Below, one piece after another: positions 1 through 6,851 of a stretch of 14,997 nucleotides of DNA. The stretch is from Bacillota bacterium. GTDB taxonomy: Bacteria > Bacillota > Clostridia > Peptostreptococcales > Natronincolaceae. Location of the stretch: assembly GCA_023387935.1 (NCBI GenBank), contig JAEWHG010000034.1:1-14997 (forward strand). The letters run 5' to 3'. The translations under genes and the position numbers were made by a program. The notes under the pieces were generated by a model. It worked only from the letters and a program-made list of their open reading frames with translations. It ran no database searches and had not been told where the DNA came from. How positions within the stretch are numbered: position 1 is the first letter of the stretch; the number at the start of each line of letters is the position of its first letter.

Positions 1-1202
1 ATATCAGGAACATCCATGTATGTCCTACCTACATAGTAATTTCCACCCTTTGTTTTTGATTCAATTAAAACGTTGTAAATATTACCTATTTTTCTATCAA
101 GACTATCTTTTGATATTTTTTCTTGAAGTTTCATTATTTTATTATGTCTGCTCTTTTTAGTTGCATGATGTACTTGCTCTTTTAATTTTGCTGCCGGTGT
201 ATTATCTTCCTTCGAATAGGTAAATACACCTAGTTTATCAAACTTTGTTTCTTCTACAAATTCATAAAGCTCTTTAAAGTCTTCCTCTGTTTCACCTGGG
301 AATCCTACAATTAATGTTGTTCTTAGTATAACATCCGGTATTTCTTTTCTTATCTTACTTAATACCTTTCTTATGCTTGCTCCATCACTTTTTCTATTCA
401 TCCTTTTTAATACTTTATCGGATATATGTTGAATTGGAATGTCGAAATAATTACAAATTTTATCATTGTTTTTTACTACGTCAATTAATTCATCCGTTAT
501 GGTTTCTGGATATGAATATAAAAATCTTATCCATTGAATATCTTCTATTTTACAAAGCTCTTCTAAAAGCTCCGCAAGTTTTGTTTCTCCATATATATCT
601 AGTCCATATTTAGTAGTATCTTGAGCGATTACGATTAATTCTTTTATTCCTTGTTTTGCAAGGTTTTGAGCTTCTTCTAAAATATCTTCAATTCTTCTAG
701 ATACATAAGGGCCTTGTATATCAGGAATAGCGCAATATGTGCAATTATTATCGCAACCTTCACCTATTTTTAAATAGGCCATATTTTTTCCAGTTGTTAT
801 CACCCTGTTGTTATAATCTAACATAGTTTTTTTAAGGTTTTCTTCTTTTTCTATTCCCAATAGGCCTTCGATTTCTTTCCAAATTTGCTTATATTCACTT
901 ATACTTATAAATAAATCTACCTCTGGAATTGCTTTTTCTAGTTCTTTTTTATATCTTTGAACTAAGCAGCCTGCTACGATTAAATATTTACACCTTTTAT
1001 TTTTTAACTGTGCCATTTCTAATATTGTATTGATTGCTTCTTGCTTTGCCGATTCTATAAACCCACATGTATTTATTACTATTATCTCAGCTTCTTGTGC
1101 ATTATTTACTATATTAAAGCTATTATCTTTAAATAATCCTATTATTTCTTCTGTAACTACTAAATTTTTACTACATCCTAATGATATAAATCCTACATTC
1201 AT
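1..1202 (-). CDS. rimO: Ribosomal protein S12 methylthiotransferase RimO (3' end outside window)
   Basis: Radical-SAM enzyme that adds a methylthio group to a conserved aspartate of ribosomal protein S12, using two [4Fe-4S] clusters in the cytoplasm. The visible 400 residues show the N-terminal UPF0004/MTTase domain with its three cluster cysteines (C10 in SLGCSKN, one in NTCGF, one in AGCLVQRYK). The radical-SAM motif is CDNNCTYC (C150, C154, C157), followed by the start of a C-terminal TRAM domain that the window edge cuts. About 40 residues should be missing compared with the usual length near 440. The SLGCSKN opening and the AIP sequence after the SAM cysteines favour RimO over MiaB. The ATG is preceded by AAAGGA at 9 nt. 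One oddity: the usual aspartate in KNLVD(S/T)E is valine here (V16). It probably has its own promoter at 1336-1364. Confidence 0.95.
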   Translation of the reverse strand, partial: MNVGFISLGCSKNLVVTEEIIGLFKDNSFNIVNNAQEAEIIVINTCGFIESAKQEAINTILEMAQLKNKRCKYLIVAGCLVQRYKKELEKAIPEVDLFISISEYKQIWKEIEGLLGIEKEENLKKTMLDYNNRVITTGKNMAYLKIGEGCDNNCTYCAIPDIQGPYVSRRIEDILEEAQNLAKQGIKELIVIAQDTTKYGLDIYGETKLAELLEELCKIEDIQWIRFLYSYPETITDELIDVVKNNDKICNYFDIPIQHISDKVLKRMNRKSDGASIRKVLSKIRKEIPDVILRTTLIVGFPGETEEDFKELYEFVEETKFDKLGVFTYSKEDNTPAAKLKEQVHHATKKSRHNKIMKLQEKISKDSLDRKIGNIYNVLIESKTKGGNYYVGRTYMDVPD

Positions 1203-1335
1203 TTTTTATATTCCTTTCATATTCATCATAAGTTTTTCTTATTTAAACAAAAATTACATCTTAAAGTTATTGTAAAAGTAAACTTTCAAGCTCATACTTC
1301 ATGCATAATATATAAATTCTAGCTTTTAGTATTTT

Positions 1336-1364
1336 ATCATAAAATTATATATACGACTAGTAAA
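1336..1364 (-). promoter_or_regulatory. Candidate sigma-A promoter for rimO
   Basis: On the minus strand, TTTACT (1364-1359) and TATGAT (1341-1336) are separated by exactly 17 bases. Transcription would start near 1329 and leave a leader of about 125 nt before rimO. No riboswitch or T-box was recognised in that leader. The region is very AT-rich, so chance matches are possible. Confidence 0.45.
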
Positions 1365-1375
1365 TTGTATTAGCA

Positions 1376-1552
1376 TTATTTTTTATGTTTTTGCGCAAAT
1401 CCGTGGCATGGTTCACCAGAAGATTCTAAAACAGAAATAGATGGAAGATTATCAGTTTTAAATCCGAAAAATTTGCATCCTTTTGGAAAATTTTTATCCC
1501 AAGTAATATAAAAGTATTTACATTGATGGCAATTAATATTGTTACGATCCAT
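1376..1552 (-). CDS. Small four-cysteine protein, function unknown
   Basis: A 58-residue protein with cysteines at C8, C11, C26 and C49 (CHQCKYF, PKGCKFFGF, GEPCHGF). This pattern suggests a single bound zinc or a small iron-sulfur site, but that is inference. The pattern of CxxCKYFxxTWD, a GCxxFGFK stretch and a C-terminal SGxPC resembles, from memory, a family of tiny conserved proteins in clostridia and deltaproteobacteria that are sometimes mislabelled as uracil-DNA glycosylase. Nothing here supports a glycosylase fold. The frame is open to an ATG at 1600, but I chose the ATG at 1552 because AGGTGG lies 9 nt before it and the upstream codons have no ribosome site. It is followed by the rimO promoter region, with no terminator seen between. 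It acts presumably in the cytoplasm, since it has no signal or membrane segment. Confidence 0.75.
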   Translation of the reverse strand: MDRNNINCHQCKYFYITWDKNFPKGCKFFGFKTDNLPSISVLESSGEPCHGFAQKHKK

Positions 1553-1669
1553 CGAAATATCCCACCTTCTATCCATTGGTATATATACATAATTTATCAC
1601 AAGCTTTTAGCATTTGGGCAACTCTTCATTTTTAGTTTAAATGTATAATAAAGATGTTGCAAATAAAAA

Positions 1670-1698
1670 TTGATAAAAATAACTTTTATTTGTATACT
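1670..1698 (+). promoter_or_regulatory. Candidate sigma-A promoter for the CBS-ACT gene
   Basis: TTGATA (1670-1675) and TATACT (1693-1698) are spaced by 17 bases in the 299-base gap between divergent genes. The predicted leader is about 145 nt, long enough to hold control elements, but I see no recognisable riboswitch or hairpin in it. The AT-rich context keeps confidence moderate. Confidence 0.5.
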
Positions 1699-1851
1699 GC
1701 ACTAGCATAATTTTTCGCAAGATTTTGTTTATTAAATTAATTTAATATAGTATATGTGTTTCTCAATAACTTTAAAGGGTAATTAATAATTGTAATTTTA
1801 TTTTCATATTATCTATATATTTAAATGAGTATATCTTAAAGGGGGATAATT

Positions 1852-2454
1852 ATGATTTCTATTAATTTTATTATGAAAAAAGAACAACTTACATTAATCA
1901 AACCTGATTTAGACTTAAATTCTACATTAAAGGTTATTGAAGAAGGTAACTTCCTTTCTTTACCTGTTGTTGAAGAAAATAAGTTTATAGGCGTTATTGC
2001 AAAAGAAAAACTTCTAAAAGCTATCATAGAAAAAGATACGGATATAGCTGTGAAAGATTTAATACATACAGATATTCCAACCCTCACTCTATATGATGAC
2101 GTAGAAGATGCAGCTTTACTTCTTGCAGAAAGCAATATTCCTTTTGTTGTTATTAATAATAATGAAGGAGAATTTTTAGGTATTATTACTCACAAAACTA
2201 TCTTTAGACATTATACCCATCTTTATGGAATAAATAAAGGACATAAAATTGTAGTTACTTCCTATGATTTTAAAGGCAGACTAGCTATATTAACCGATGT
2301 TATTGATAAAGCAGGCGCTAATATCATAAGTTTATTAATAGATGATCCTAATGTCCCTATGAAAATACTAAAAATCATACTACGTATTGAAACAGACGAT
2401 ATTGTTAAAGTAAGAAAAGCCATTGAAAATGCTGGTTTTTCAATACGGGAATAG
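1852..2454 (+). CDS. CBS-CBS-ACT domain protein (AcuB-like regulatory protein)
   Basis: A soluble 200-residue protein made only of regulatory domains. The first CBS repeat spans about residues 5-60 (LPVVEENKFIGVIAKEKL). The second spans about 66-125 (IPFVVINNNEGEFLGIITHKT). A C-terminal ACT-like domain spans about 130-200 (GRLAILTDVIDKAGANIISL). CBS pairs bind adenosine nucleotides or S-adenosylmethionine and ACT domains often bind amino acids. The same architecture occurs in AcuB-type proteins of Bacillus, whose acu locus relates to acetoin use. No acuA or acuC neighbour is present here, so the role is unassigned. The start is well supported by AAGGGGG six bases before the ATG. The gene stands alone between a divergent small gene and a terminator hairpin. 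The ligand cannot be read from sequence. Confidence 0.88.
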   Translation: MISINFIMKKEQLTLIKPDLDLNSTLKVIEEGNFLSLPVVEENKFIGVIAKEKLLKAIIEKDTDIAVKDLIHTDIPTLTLYDDVEDAALLLAESNIPFVVINNNEGEFLGIITHKTIFRHYTHLYGINKGHKIVVTSYDFKGRLAILTDVIDKAGANIISLLIDDPNVPMKILKIILRIETDDIVKVRKAIENAGFSIRE

Positions 2455-2484
2455 TATAACAAATTAAATACCCAACTAAAATAC

Positions 2485-2515
2485 AATCCAGTAGAATGTA
2501 GCCTTCTACTGGATT
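2485..2515. terminator. Hairpin terminator between convergent genes
   Basis: A perfect 12-bp stem (AATCCAGTAGAA at 2485-2496 with TTCTACTGGATT at 2504-2515) encloses a 7-nt loop 30 bases after the CBS-ACT stop. The following T-run is weak on the plus strand. It could also stop transcription from the convergent gene ending at 2593. Confidence 0.7.
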
Positions 2516-2592
2516 TATTACTTCATATTTCTCATTTATTACACCTTAAAAAAAGAATGTGGATCATAACCTTCGTATACAATAAATAATAC

Positions 2593-2952
2593 CTAAATCC
2601 CGAAATGAATCATCCATTTATTTTCTTCTATTGCAGTAGATATTTTATCAATTAACATATCTAACTCCTGCGATCTATGATTTACGTTCTCTTCAGCAAC
2701 GATATCAAAAAAATACTTAAGAGATTTTGGTGGTATCAAAGTTATTCCATAATAAGCAAGGTCTTTAAAAGGTTTATTCTTATTGTGTGCAAATGTTTCA
2801 AGTTTTTCTATTTTATATTTAAATCCTGCGTGGTATATTTCACCTAGAAAATCATCATCTACAGAAACACAATTATATTTTGCAGGTTCATATTGATACT
2901 CGTCATATTCTTCTAAACAATCTATTATTCCAAATTCATGTCTACATGGCAT
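2593..2952 (-). CDS. Hypothetical protein, about 119 residues
   Basis: I do not recognise this family with certainty. The protein opens MPCRHEFG, is rich in acidic and aromatic residues (EEYDEYQYEPAKYNC), and has cysteines at C3, C12 and C28. It has no signal peptide and no membrane segment, so it is probably cytoplasmic. The C-terminal third (SQELDMLIDKISTAIEENKW) looks helical. A start at 2997 is possible, but the ATG at 2952 has an ideal AGGAGG seven bases upstream and avoids translating through the terminator T-tract, so I chose it. The gene lies directly behind the tRNA-Thr terminator with no room for a clear promoter, so it may depend on read-through. No function is proposed. Confidence 0.75.
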   Translation of the reverse strand: MPCRHEFGIIDCLEEYDEYQYEPAKYNCVSVDDDFLGEIYHAGFKYKIEKLETFAHNKNKPFKDLAYYGITLIPPKSLKYFFDIVAEENVNHRSQELDMLIDKISTAIEENKWMIHFGI

Positions 2953-2983
2953 TAATATTCCTCCTATATTATCCATTTTACAT

Positions 2984-3025
2984 AAAAAAAACACCACCCC
3001 TAGTTCCTTCTAGAAGCGGCATTTT
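2984..3025 (-). terminator. Rho-independent terminator of tRNA-Thr
   Basis: Read on the minus strand, a stem of about 16 bp including several G-U pairs (arms 3025-3010 and 3003-2988, loop 3009-3004) runs into eight T residues ending at 2984. It starts 12 nt past the encoded CCA of the tRNA and ends about 31 nt before the next gene's start codon. Confidence 0.75.
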
Positions 3026-3037
3026 ATAACGTTTTTA

Positions 3038-3112
<75 letters not shown>

Positions 3113-3151
3113 ACAATACAGCTTGTATAGGTCTAATGCCCTACCTGTACG

Positions 3152-3180
3152 ATTATACAACAAAATATTACTTATGTAAA
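3152..3180 (-). promoter_or_regulatory. Sigma-A promoter of tRNA-Thr
   Basis: On the minus strand TTTACA (3180-3175) and a perfect TATAAT (3157-3152) are separated by 17 bases, about 40 bases upstream of the mature 5' end. This is the best promoter match in the window. Confidence 0.8.
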
Positions 3181-3206
3181 GGGGATAATTTTTTATATAT
3201 AAAATT

Positions 3207-3248
3207 TTAGGTGAAAGTAAGGAATTTTTAAAACCTTCTTTCACCTAA
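3207..3248 (-). terminator. Terminator after the flotillin gene
   Basis: A stem of about 15 bp with one bulge (TTAGGTGAAAG(T)AAGG at 3207-3222 with CCTTCTTTCACCTAA at 3234-3248) lies 26 bases past the flotillin stop. On the minus strand it is followed by AATTTT. It separates the NfeD-flotillin unit from the tRNA promoter. Confidence 0.75.
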
Positions 3249-3273
3249 TATAATACTTTGAAATTTTTTCCTA

Positions 3274-4701
3274 CTATTCTAATTTATTATCTTCATCTTT
3301 TGACGCTGCGTTAAAAATACCTAAATCTTTTCCTTTTAAAACTTGCTTTAAGTCCACTCCAGTTAATGCATTAACCGTTTCTGGTAGAGAAGCCATTATA
3401 TCTGTAACGTAACCAGATACCTTTGCTGCTCCTTTGCCACCACCGTTACCCGAATCAACAATAACAATCTTTTCAGTTTTAGATAATGGCTCTGCAACTG
3501 CTTTTGCTATTTCAGGAAGCTTTTCTATAATCATTTGAGTTATAGCTGCATCGTTATATTGTTTAAAGGCCTCTGCCTTTTTCATCATAGCTTCAGCTTC
3601 TGCTTTACCCTTTTCTCTAATTATTTCTACTTCGGCCATACCTTCTTCTCTTCTAGCCTCAGCTGTTGCTTTACCTCTTAAACGAATAGCTTCTGCTGAT
3701 GCTTCTGCATCTTGTATTTCTCTATATCGATCGGCTTCCGCTCTTTTTTGAGCACTATATTTTTCAGCATCGGATTGTTTTTTAATTGTAGCTTCAAGCT
3801 CTCTTTCACGTCTTAGGGCTTCCTGCTCTGCCAGTTCAATTTCTTTTTGCTTTCTAACAATTTGAACCTGCATTTTTTCTTTTTCAACTTCCTGCTGCAC
3901 CTTACTTGCTTCTATTTCGTATGCAAGGTCTGCCTTAGCTTTTTCTGTTTCTTGGTCTTTTCTATAGGCTTGAACCTTTAGCTCCTTTTCTTTAGCAGCT
4001 TCGGCTATTTGAGTCTCTGCAACTAATCTAGCCTGTTCTCCTTGTCTATTGGCTTCAGCTGTTTTTACCTTGGTTTCTTTACTAGCTTCCGACTCTGCAA
4101 TTTGAGCATCTCTTTTCACTTCGGCAATTCTACTTTTACCTAGTGCGATTAAATATCCATTATCATCATTAATATCTCTAATTGTAAAGGCTTTGATTTC
4201 TAATCCCATGTCTGCTAAATCTAAAGCTGCAACTTCTTGAACCTGAGAAGCAAATTTCTCTCTATCTCTATAAATTTCTTCTACTGACATTTTAGAAATA
4301 ATTTCACGAAGCTTACCTTCTAGTACGTCCTTTGCTGTATCCTTAATAAAATCAATAGTTGCTTTTTCTGAACCCATATTAAACTGCTCTACAGCAGAAA
4401 GAATTGATTCCATGTCAGATTTAACCTTTAATACAGCAACCCCATCAGCCTTAATATCTACTCCCTGTTCTGTTAAAGCACCATCGGTTCTTACTTCTAT
4501 CTTCATGTTTTCCAGGGAAATAATATCACTTCTTTCTAATAGAGGAACAATAAATCCTCCTCCCCCTGAAATAACACGTTTCTTTAGTCCGGTAATAATT
4601 ACAGCCTTATCCTGTGGAACTTTTCTCCACATGACTAGTATACTAAATATAAGTAATAAAATTACTCCTACAATAATAATAGGTATTATAAACATCTCCA
4701 T
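3274..4701 (-). CDS. floT: Flotillin, FloT (YuaG) type SPFH membrane protein
   Basis: A membrane-anchored scaffold that in Bacillus assembles into functional membrane microdomains, influences membrane fluidity and is linked to envelope stress and secretion. The 475 residues comprise one N-terminal hydrophobic anchor (about 5-25), then an SPFH/band-7 domain (about 27-200, including PQDKAVIITGLKKRVISGGGGF). A long charged Glu/Ala/Lys/Arg coiled coil follows (about 205-400), with a C-terminal region that includes VIVDSGNGGGKGAA. The last part matches the FloT type rather than the shorter FloA. B. subtilis FloT is slightly longer, near 509 residues. The start ATG has AAAGGGG 10 nt upstream. It lies 94 nt behind an NfeD-family gene on the same strand, the same arrangement as yuaF-floT, so the two probably form one transcription unit ending at the hairpin 3207-3248. 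Confidence 0.92.
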   Translation of the reverse strand: MEMFIIPIIIVGVILLLIFSILVMWRKVPQDKAVIITGLKKRVISGGGGFIVPLLERSDIISLENMKIEVRTDGALTEQGVDIKADGVAVLKVKSDMESILSAVEQFNMGSEKATIDFIKDTAKDVLEGKLREIISKMSVEEIYRDREKFASQVQEVAALDLADMGLEIKAFTIRDINDDNGYLIALGKSRIAEVKRDAQIAESEASKETKVKTAEANRQGEQARLVAETQIAEAAKEKELKVQAYRKDQETEKAKADLAYEIEASKVQQEVEKEKMQVQIVRKQKEIELAEQEALRRERELEATIKKQSDAEKYSAQKRAEADRYREIQDAEASAEAIRLRGKATAEARREEGMAEVEIIREKGKAEAEAMMKKAEAFKQYNDAAITQMIIEKLPEIAKAVAEPLSKTEKIVIVDSGNGGGKGAAKVSGYVTDIMASLPETVNALTGVDLKQVLKGKDLGIFNAASKDEDNKLE

Positions 4702-4751
4702 AAAATATCATCCCCTTTATATTTTTTGTTTTATAAGTGTTACTAGGTCTT

Positions 4752-4757
4752 CCTCCC
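4752..4757 (-). promoter_or_regulatory. Orphan Shine-Dalgarno sequence in the NfeD-flotillin gap
   Basis: The minus strand reads GAAGGGAGGAAG here, a strong anti-16S match. No ATG, GTG or TTG lies within the next 15 bases, and flotillin starts about 50 nt further on with its own AAAGGGG. It may be a non-translating ribosome-binding mRNA stabiliser of the STAB-SD kind described in Bacillus, or simply a remnant of a lost start. Confidence 0.4.
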
Positions 4758-4795
4758 TTCGTAATTTAATTTTATATTTAAACTTATAAAACTAA

Positions 4796-5332
4796 TTAAA
4801 CCCTAACTACAAAAAATATATTTTTTTCTATACTAACAATTTTAACCTCTTCTCCTTGATAAATGTCCATACCATCTATCGATTTAGCTGGTGCTGAGTA
4901 GGTATTTCCATTTACAACGTATGTAATACTTCCAAATTTATCTCCAATAATATTTATTTTTGTTTTTGCTCTGTATCCTATTAACTCTTGTTGAGAAATA
5001 GCGCTTGTATTTTGTGCCCTATAGAGAGGAGCTACTACAAATTTGTGTAAAATAGCCGAAATTGATGCTCCAACTACAAGAGCAATCAAAAAAGAAACTA
5101 AAGGATTTATTCCTTTATTAATACAGATTATGCCTACACCTCCCAAAGTCGTAATGAAAGACATAATAATAATTGGTTTTATAGGTGACACCGATACGCC
5201 AAAAATATCTCCATCTAAATCTAGATCTAGATCTAGATCTAGATTCAAAAAATCAAATAGCTGTCCCAACAATAATGAAACAACAGTAAATAGTATCCCT
5301 GTATAGAAACAAATTTGAAATAGCTTTAACAA
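4796..5332 (-). CDS. NfeD-family membrane protein (YuaF-like), flotillin partner
   Basis: A membrane protein with a C-terminal OB-fold-type NfeD domain, the usual partner encoded beside flotillins. The visible parts are one membrane helix (about residues 7-27), an acidic (Leu-Asp)5 linker (31-40), two further helices (about 52-72 and 79-102), and a soluble beta-rich tail (about 115-178, GYRAKTKINIIGD, then IYQGEEVKIVSIE). An ATG exists at 5347, but it has no ribosome site. GGAGGTG lies within those first codons, 6 nt before a TTG at 5332, so I place the start at TTG, giving 178 residues. The linker is encoded by a pure hexanucleotide repeat. Its end, DLDLDGDI, resembles a DxDxDG calcium-loop core, which is inference only. 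Together with flotillin it probably forms a two-gene operon. Confidence 0.88.
   Translation of the reverse strand: MLKLFQICFYTGILFTVVSLLLGQLFDFLNLDLDLDLDLDGDIFGVSVSPIKPIIIMSFITTLGGVGIICINKGINPLVSFLIALVVGASISAILHKFVVAPLYRAQNTSAISQQELIGYRAKTKINIIGDKFGSITYVVNGNTYSAPAKSIDGMDIYQGEEVKIVSIEKNIFFVVRV
5213..5245. repeat. In-frame hexanucleotide tandem repeat in the NfeD gene
   Basis: Four perfect copies of ATCTAG (5219-5242) are flanked by a degenerate copy ATCTAA (5213-5218) and a partial AT. On the coding strand each unit is CTAGAT, encoding Leu-Asp. Because the unit is six bases, slippage would change linker length by two residues without shifting the frame. Confidence 0.95.
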
Positions 5333-5459
5333 TTTTTCCACCTCCATCTATTGCTTAAAACTATGCCATTAGTATATACTATTCCACATTTGTAAAAAAA
5401 TCCCTTCCGAAAACCTAGTTTGTTATATTACATTTTAATTACAATCTATACTATGCGAA

Positions 5460-5483
5460 AAGACTGATTTTTTTATCAGTCTT
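5460..5483 (-). terminator. Terminator after the LiaF-like gene
   Basis: A perfect 9-bp stem (AAGACTGAT at 5460-5468 with ATCAGTCTT at 5475-5483) with a 6-nt loop lies 10 bases past the LiaF-like stop. A short T-run follows on the minus strand (TTTTCG). It separates the PspC/LiaF-like unit from the NfeD/flotillin unit. Confidence 0.7.
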
Positions 5484-5493
5484 CTTAATATTT

Positions 5494-6375
5494 CTATTTA
5501 GTTTCAAAATCTATTTTACCTGCAGCCATATCAATCTCAAAATCTAACTTTGCACTAGCATCTTCATAATTAGGTGAAATATAATAATCACCAGACTTAT
5601 TTAGATTCAAATCATCTATATTAGTTTTAGTTAAAGCAGTATCTAATTTTATTTTCAATCCTGCTTCTTCTGGGATTACTATAGTTAAGTTAGATGCACC
5701 AGAATCAATCTTAATATTTGACCTATCCTGTTTATTTCCTAAAATAATATCCAGATTTCCTGCACCAAAATCTAAATCAATTGATTTAACTGCTATTTCC
5801 TCTAAATTAAGTTGCCCAGAAATAGCCCCTAAATCAAGGTCTATATCCCATAATACATCTTTATTTAAATTAAAGTTATAATCAGAAATATCATTATTTA
5901 AATTACTAGCACTAAAATCTTTACTTTCAAAGCTTAAAACTGCTTTCTCTTTATTATTTTTGTAGTTCTCTTCATAATCTAATTCTTTACCTTTTAAATG
6001 AGCTGTCAAAAGACTTTCATTTTCTGAGTCTAGGTTTATTTTAGCAGCTCCTATATCTAAATTAAGCTCACCATATGCAGTTTCTATAGGTTTTTTTACA
6101 TCCATATCTCTACTAATTATTCTGCTACTAACAATACCACCTTTATAAAAGCTACCATACACAATTAAAACTATAAAAAATAGTATCCACGTTATATAAG
6201 AAACTATAGGCTTATTCTTAAATAAAATATTTACTCCTGCAACAACAAGTAACAGTGGCCATATATCGAATATACTAAACAATACAGCAAAATTAATATA
6301 ACCAAGATTCGCTAAAAAAAGCAAAATCCCTATGATTATTAAAATAAATCCAGTGAATAATTTATTTTTATTCAT
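5494..6375 (-). CDS. LiaF-like membrane protein with toast-rack domain
   Basis: The 293-residue protein has three N-terminal hydrophobic segments (about 7-26, 29-51 and 58-77, LiaI/LiaF-type membrane region). A beta-rich extramembrane domain follows (about 95-293), built on repeated (L/I)DxGA units near residues 106, 180, 201 and 223, with a variant near 281. This matches the LiaF/toast-rack fold. In Bacillus, LiaF inhibits the LiaS kinase in the response to cell-wall antibiotics. No LiaS or LiaR gene is in the window, so a role in envelope sensing or protection is inferred from family and neighbours. It starts 44 nt after the PspC-domain gene with GAGGTGG four bases before the ATG, and ends at a terminator, so the two genes form a likely operon. 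The low-complexity NLNNDISDYNFNLN stretch (158-171) is a loop inside the beta domain. Confidence 0.82.
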   Translation of the reverse strand: MNKNKLFTGFILIIIGILLFLANLGYINFAVLFSIFDIWPLLLVVAGVNILFKNKPIVSYITWILFFIVLIVYGSFYKGGIVSSRIISRDMDVKKPIETAYGELNLDIGAAKINLDSENESLLTAHLKGKELDYEENYKNNKEKAVLSFESKDFSASNLNNDISDYNFNLNKDVLWDIDLDLGAISGQLNLEEIAVKSIDLDFGAGNLDIILGNKQDRSNIKIDSGASNLTIVIPEEAGLKIKLDTALTKTNIDDLNLNKSGDYYISPNYEDASAKLDFEIDMAAGKIDFETK

Positions 6376-6419
6376 AATGCCACCTCTTTTCTAAAATTAT
6401 AAAGATCTTTAGATACTAC

Positions 6420-6851
6420 CTATTTTTTAAAGCCTTTACCTAATACAACTATTCCACAGCCTATTAGTAAAATTGGGAATAAAAATTTAAAACTTATCCA
6501 ATTAAAAAGTGGGAATCTTTTTATAAACATTATTGCCCCTATTATAATAAGTGAATACCCTAATATGTTTCGATTCTTCTCTTCATCAAAATTTGTACTA
6601 TGTCCTCCACCATCATTCTTAAATACGCCATCAGAATCCTTATGTAGATTTATTGTACTATCTCCATGATCTCTTTCTGGTACTATTAGTGCTGCAATAA
6701 TATAGATTAATAATCCTGTGCCAAAGGCAAATATACTTACAAGCCAAAGTAATCTAACTATTGTGGAATCTATTCCAAAATATTCAGCTATTCCACCACA
6801 TACACCTGCTATTTTTTGATCTTGCCTTGAACGATACAAACGTTTTTGCAT
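6420..6851 (-). CDS. PspC-domain membrane protein with added LiaI/LiaF-like membrane region
   Basis: The N-terminal PspC domain (residues 1-60) contains RLYRSRQDQKIAGVCGGIAEY and a membrane helix (about 34-57) ending in VPER. A hydrophilic Asp/Gly/Asn-rich linker (60-94) leads to two more hydrophobic segments (about 96-111 and 121-137) resembling the LiaI/LiaF membrane domain. PspC is a membrane partner in the phage-shock response, where it senses or buffers membrane damage. The 143-residue length is typical of Gram-positive versions with this extension. The start has an ideal AAAGGAGGAG six bases before the ATG. It is the first gene of the pair with the LiaF-like gene. The 216 bases upstream are AT-rich, and no promoter there is good enough to call, including none matching a sigma-W-type pattern. 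Confidence 0.88.
   Translation of the reverse strand: MQKRLYRSRQDQKIAGVCGGIAEYFGIDSTIVRLLWLVSIFAFGTGLLIYIIAALIVPERDHGDSTINLHKDSDGVFKNDGGGHSTNFDEEKNRNILGYSLIIIGAIMFIKRFPLFNWISFKFLFPILLIGCGIVVLGKGFKK

Noticed and set aside
1553..1600. Longer N-terminus for the four-cysteine protein (ATG at 1600)
   Set aside because: No ribosome site precedes 1600, while AGGTGG sits 9 nt before the ATG at 1552.
2953..2997. Longer N-terminus for the hypothetical gene (ATG at 2997)
   Set aside because: It would translate through the tRNA terminator T-run, and an ideal AGGAGG precedes the ATG at 2952.
4412..4789. Plus-strand open frame of 125 codons across the flotillin start
   Set aside because: It is antisense to the conserved SPFH domain and its composition is typical of a shadow frame.
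5043..5306. Plus-strand open frame with a Ser-Arg repeat
   Set aside because: It is the antisense reading of the (Leu-Asp) hexanucleotide repeat within the NfeD gene; it has no ribosome site and no family resemblance.
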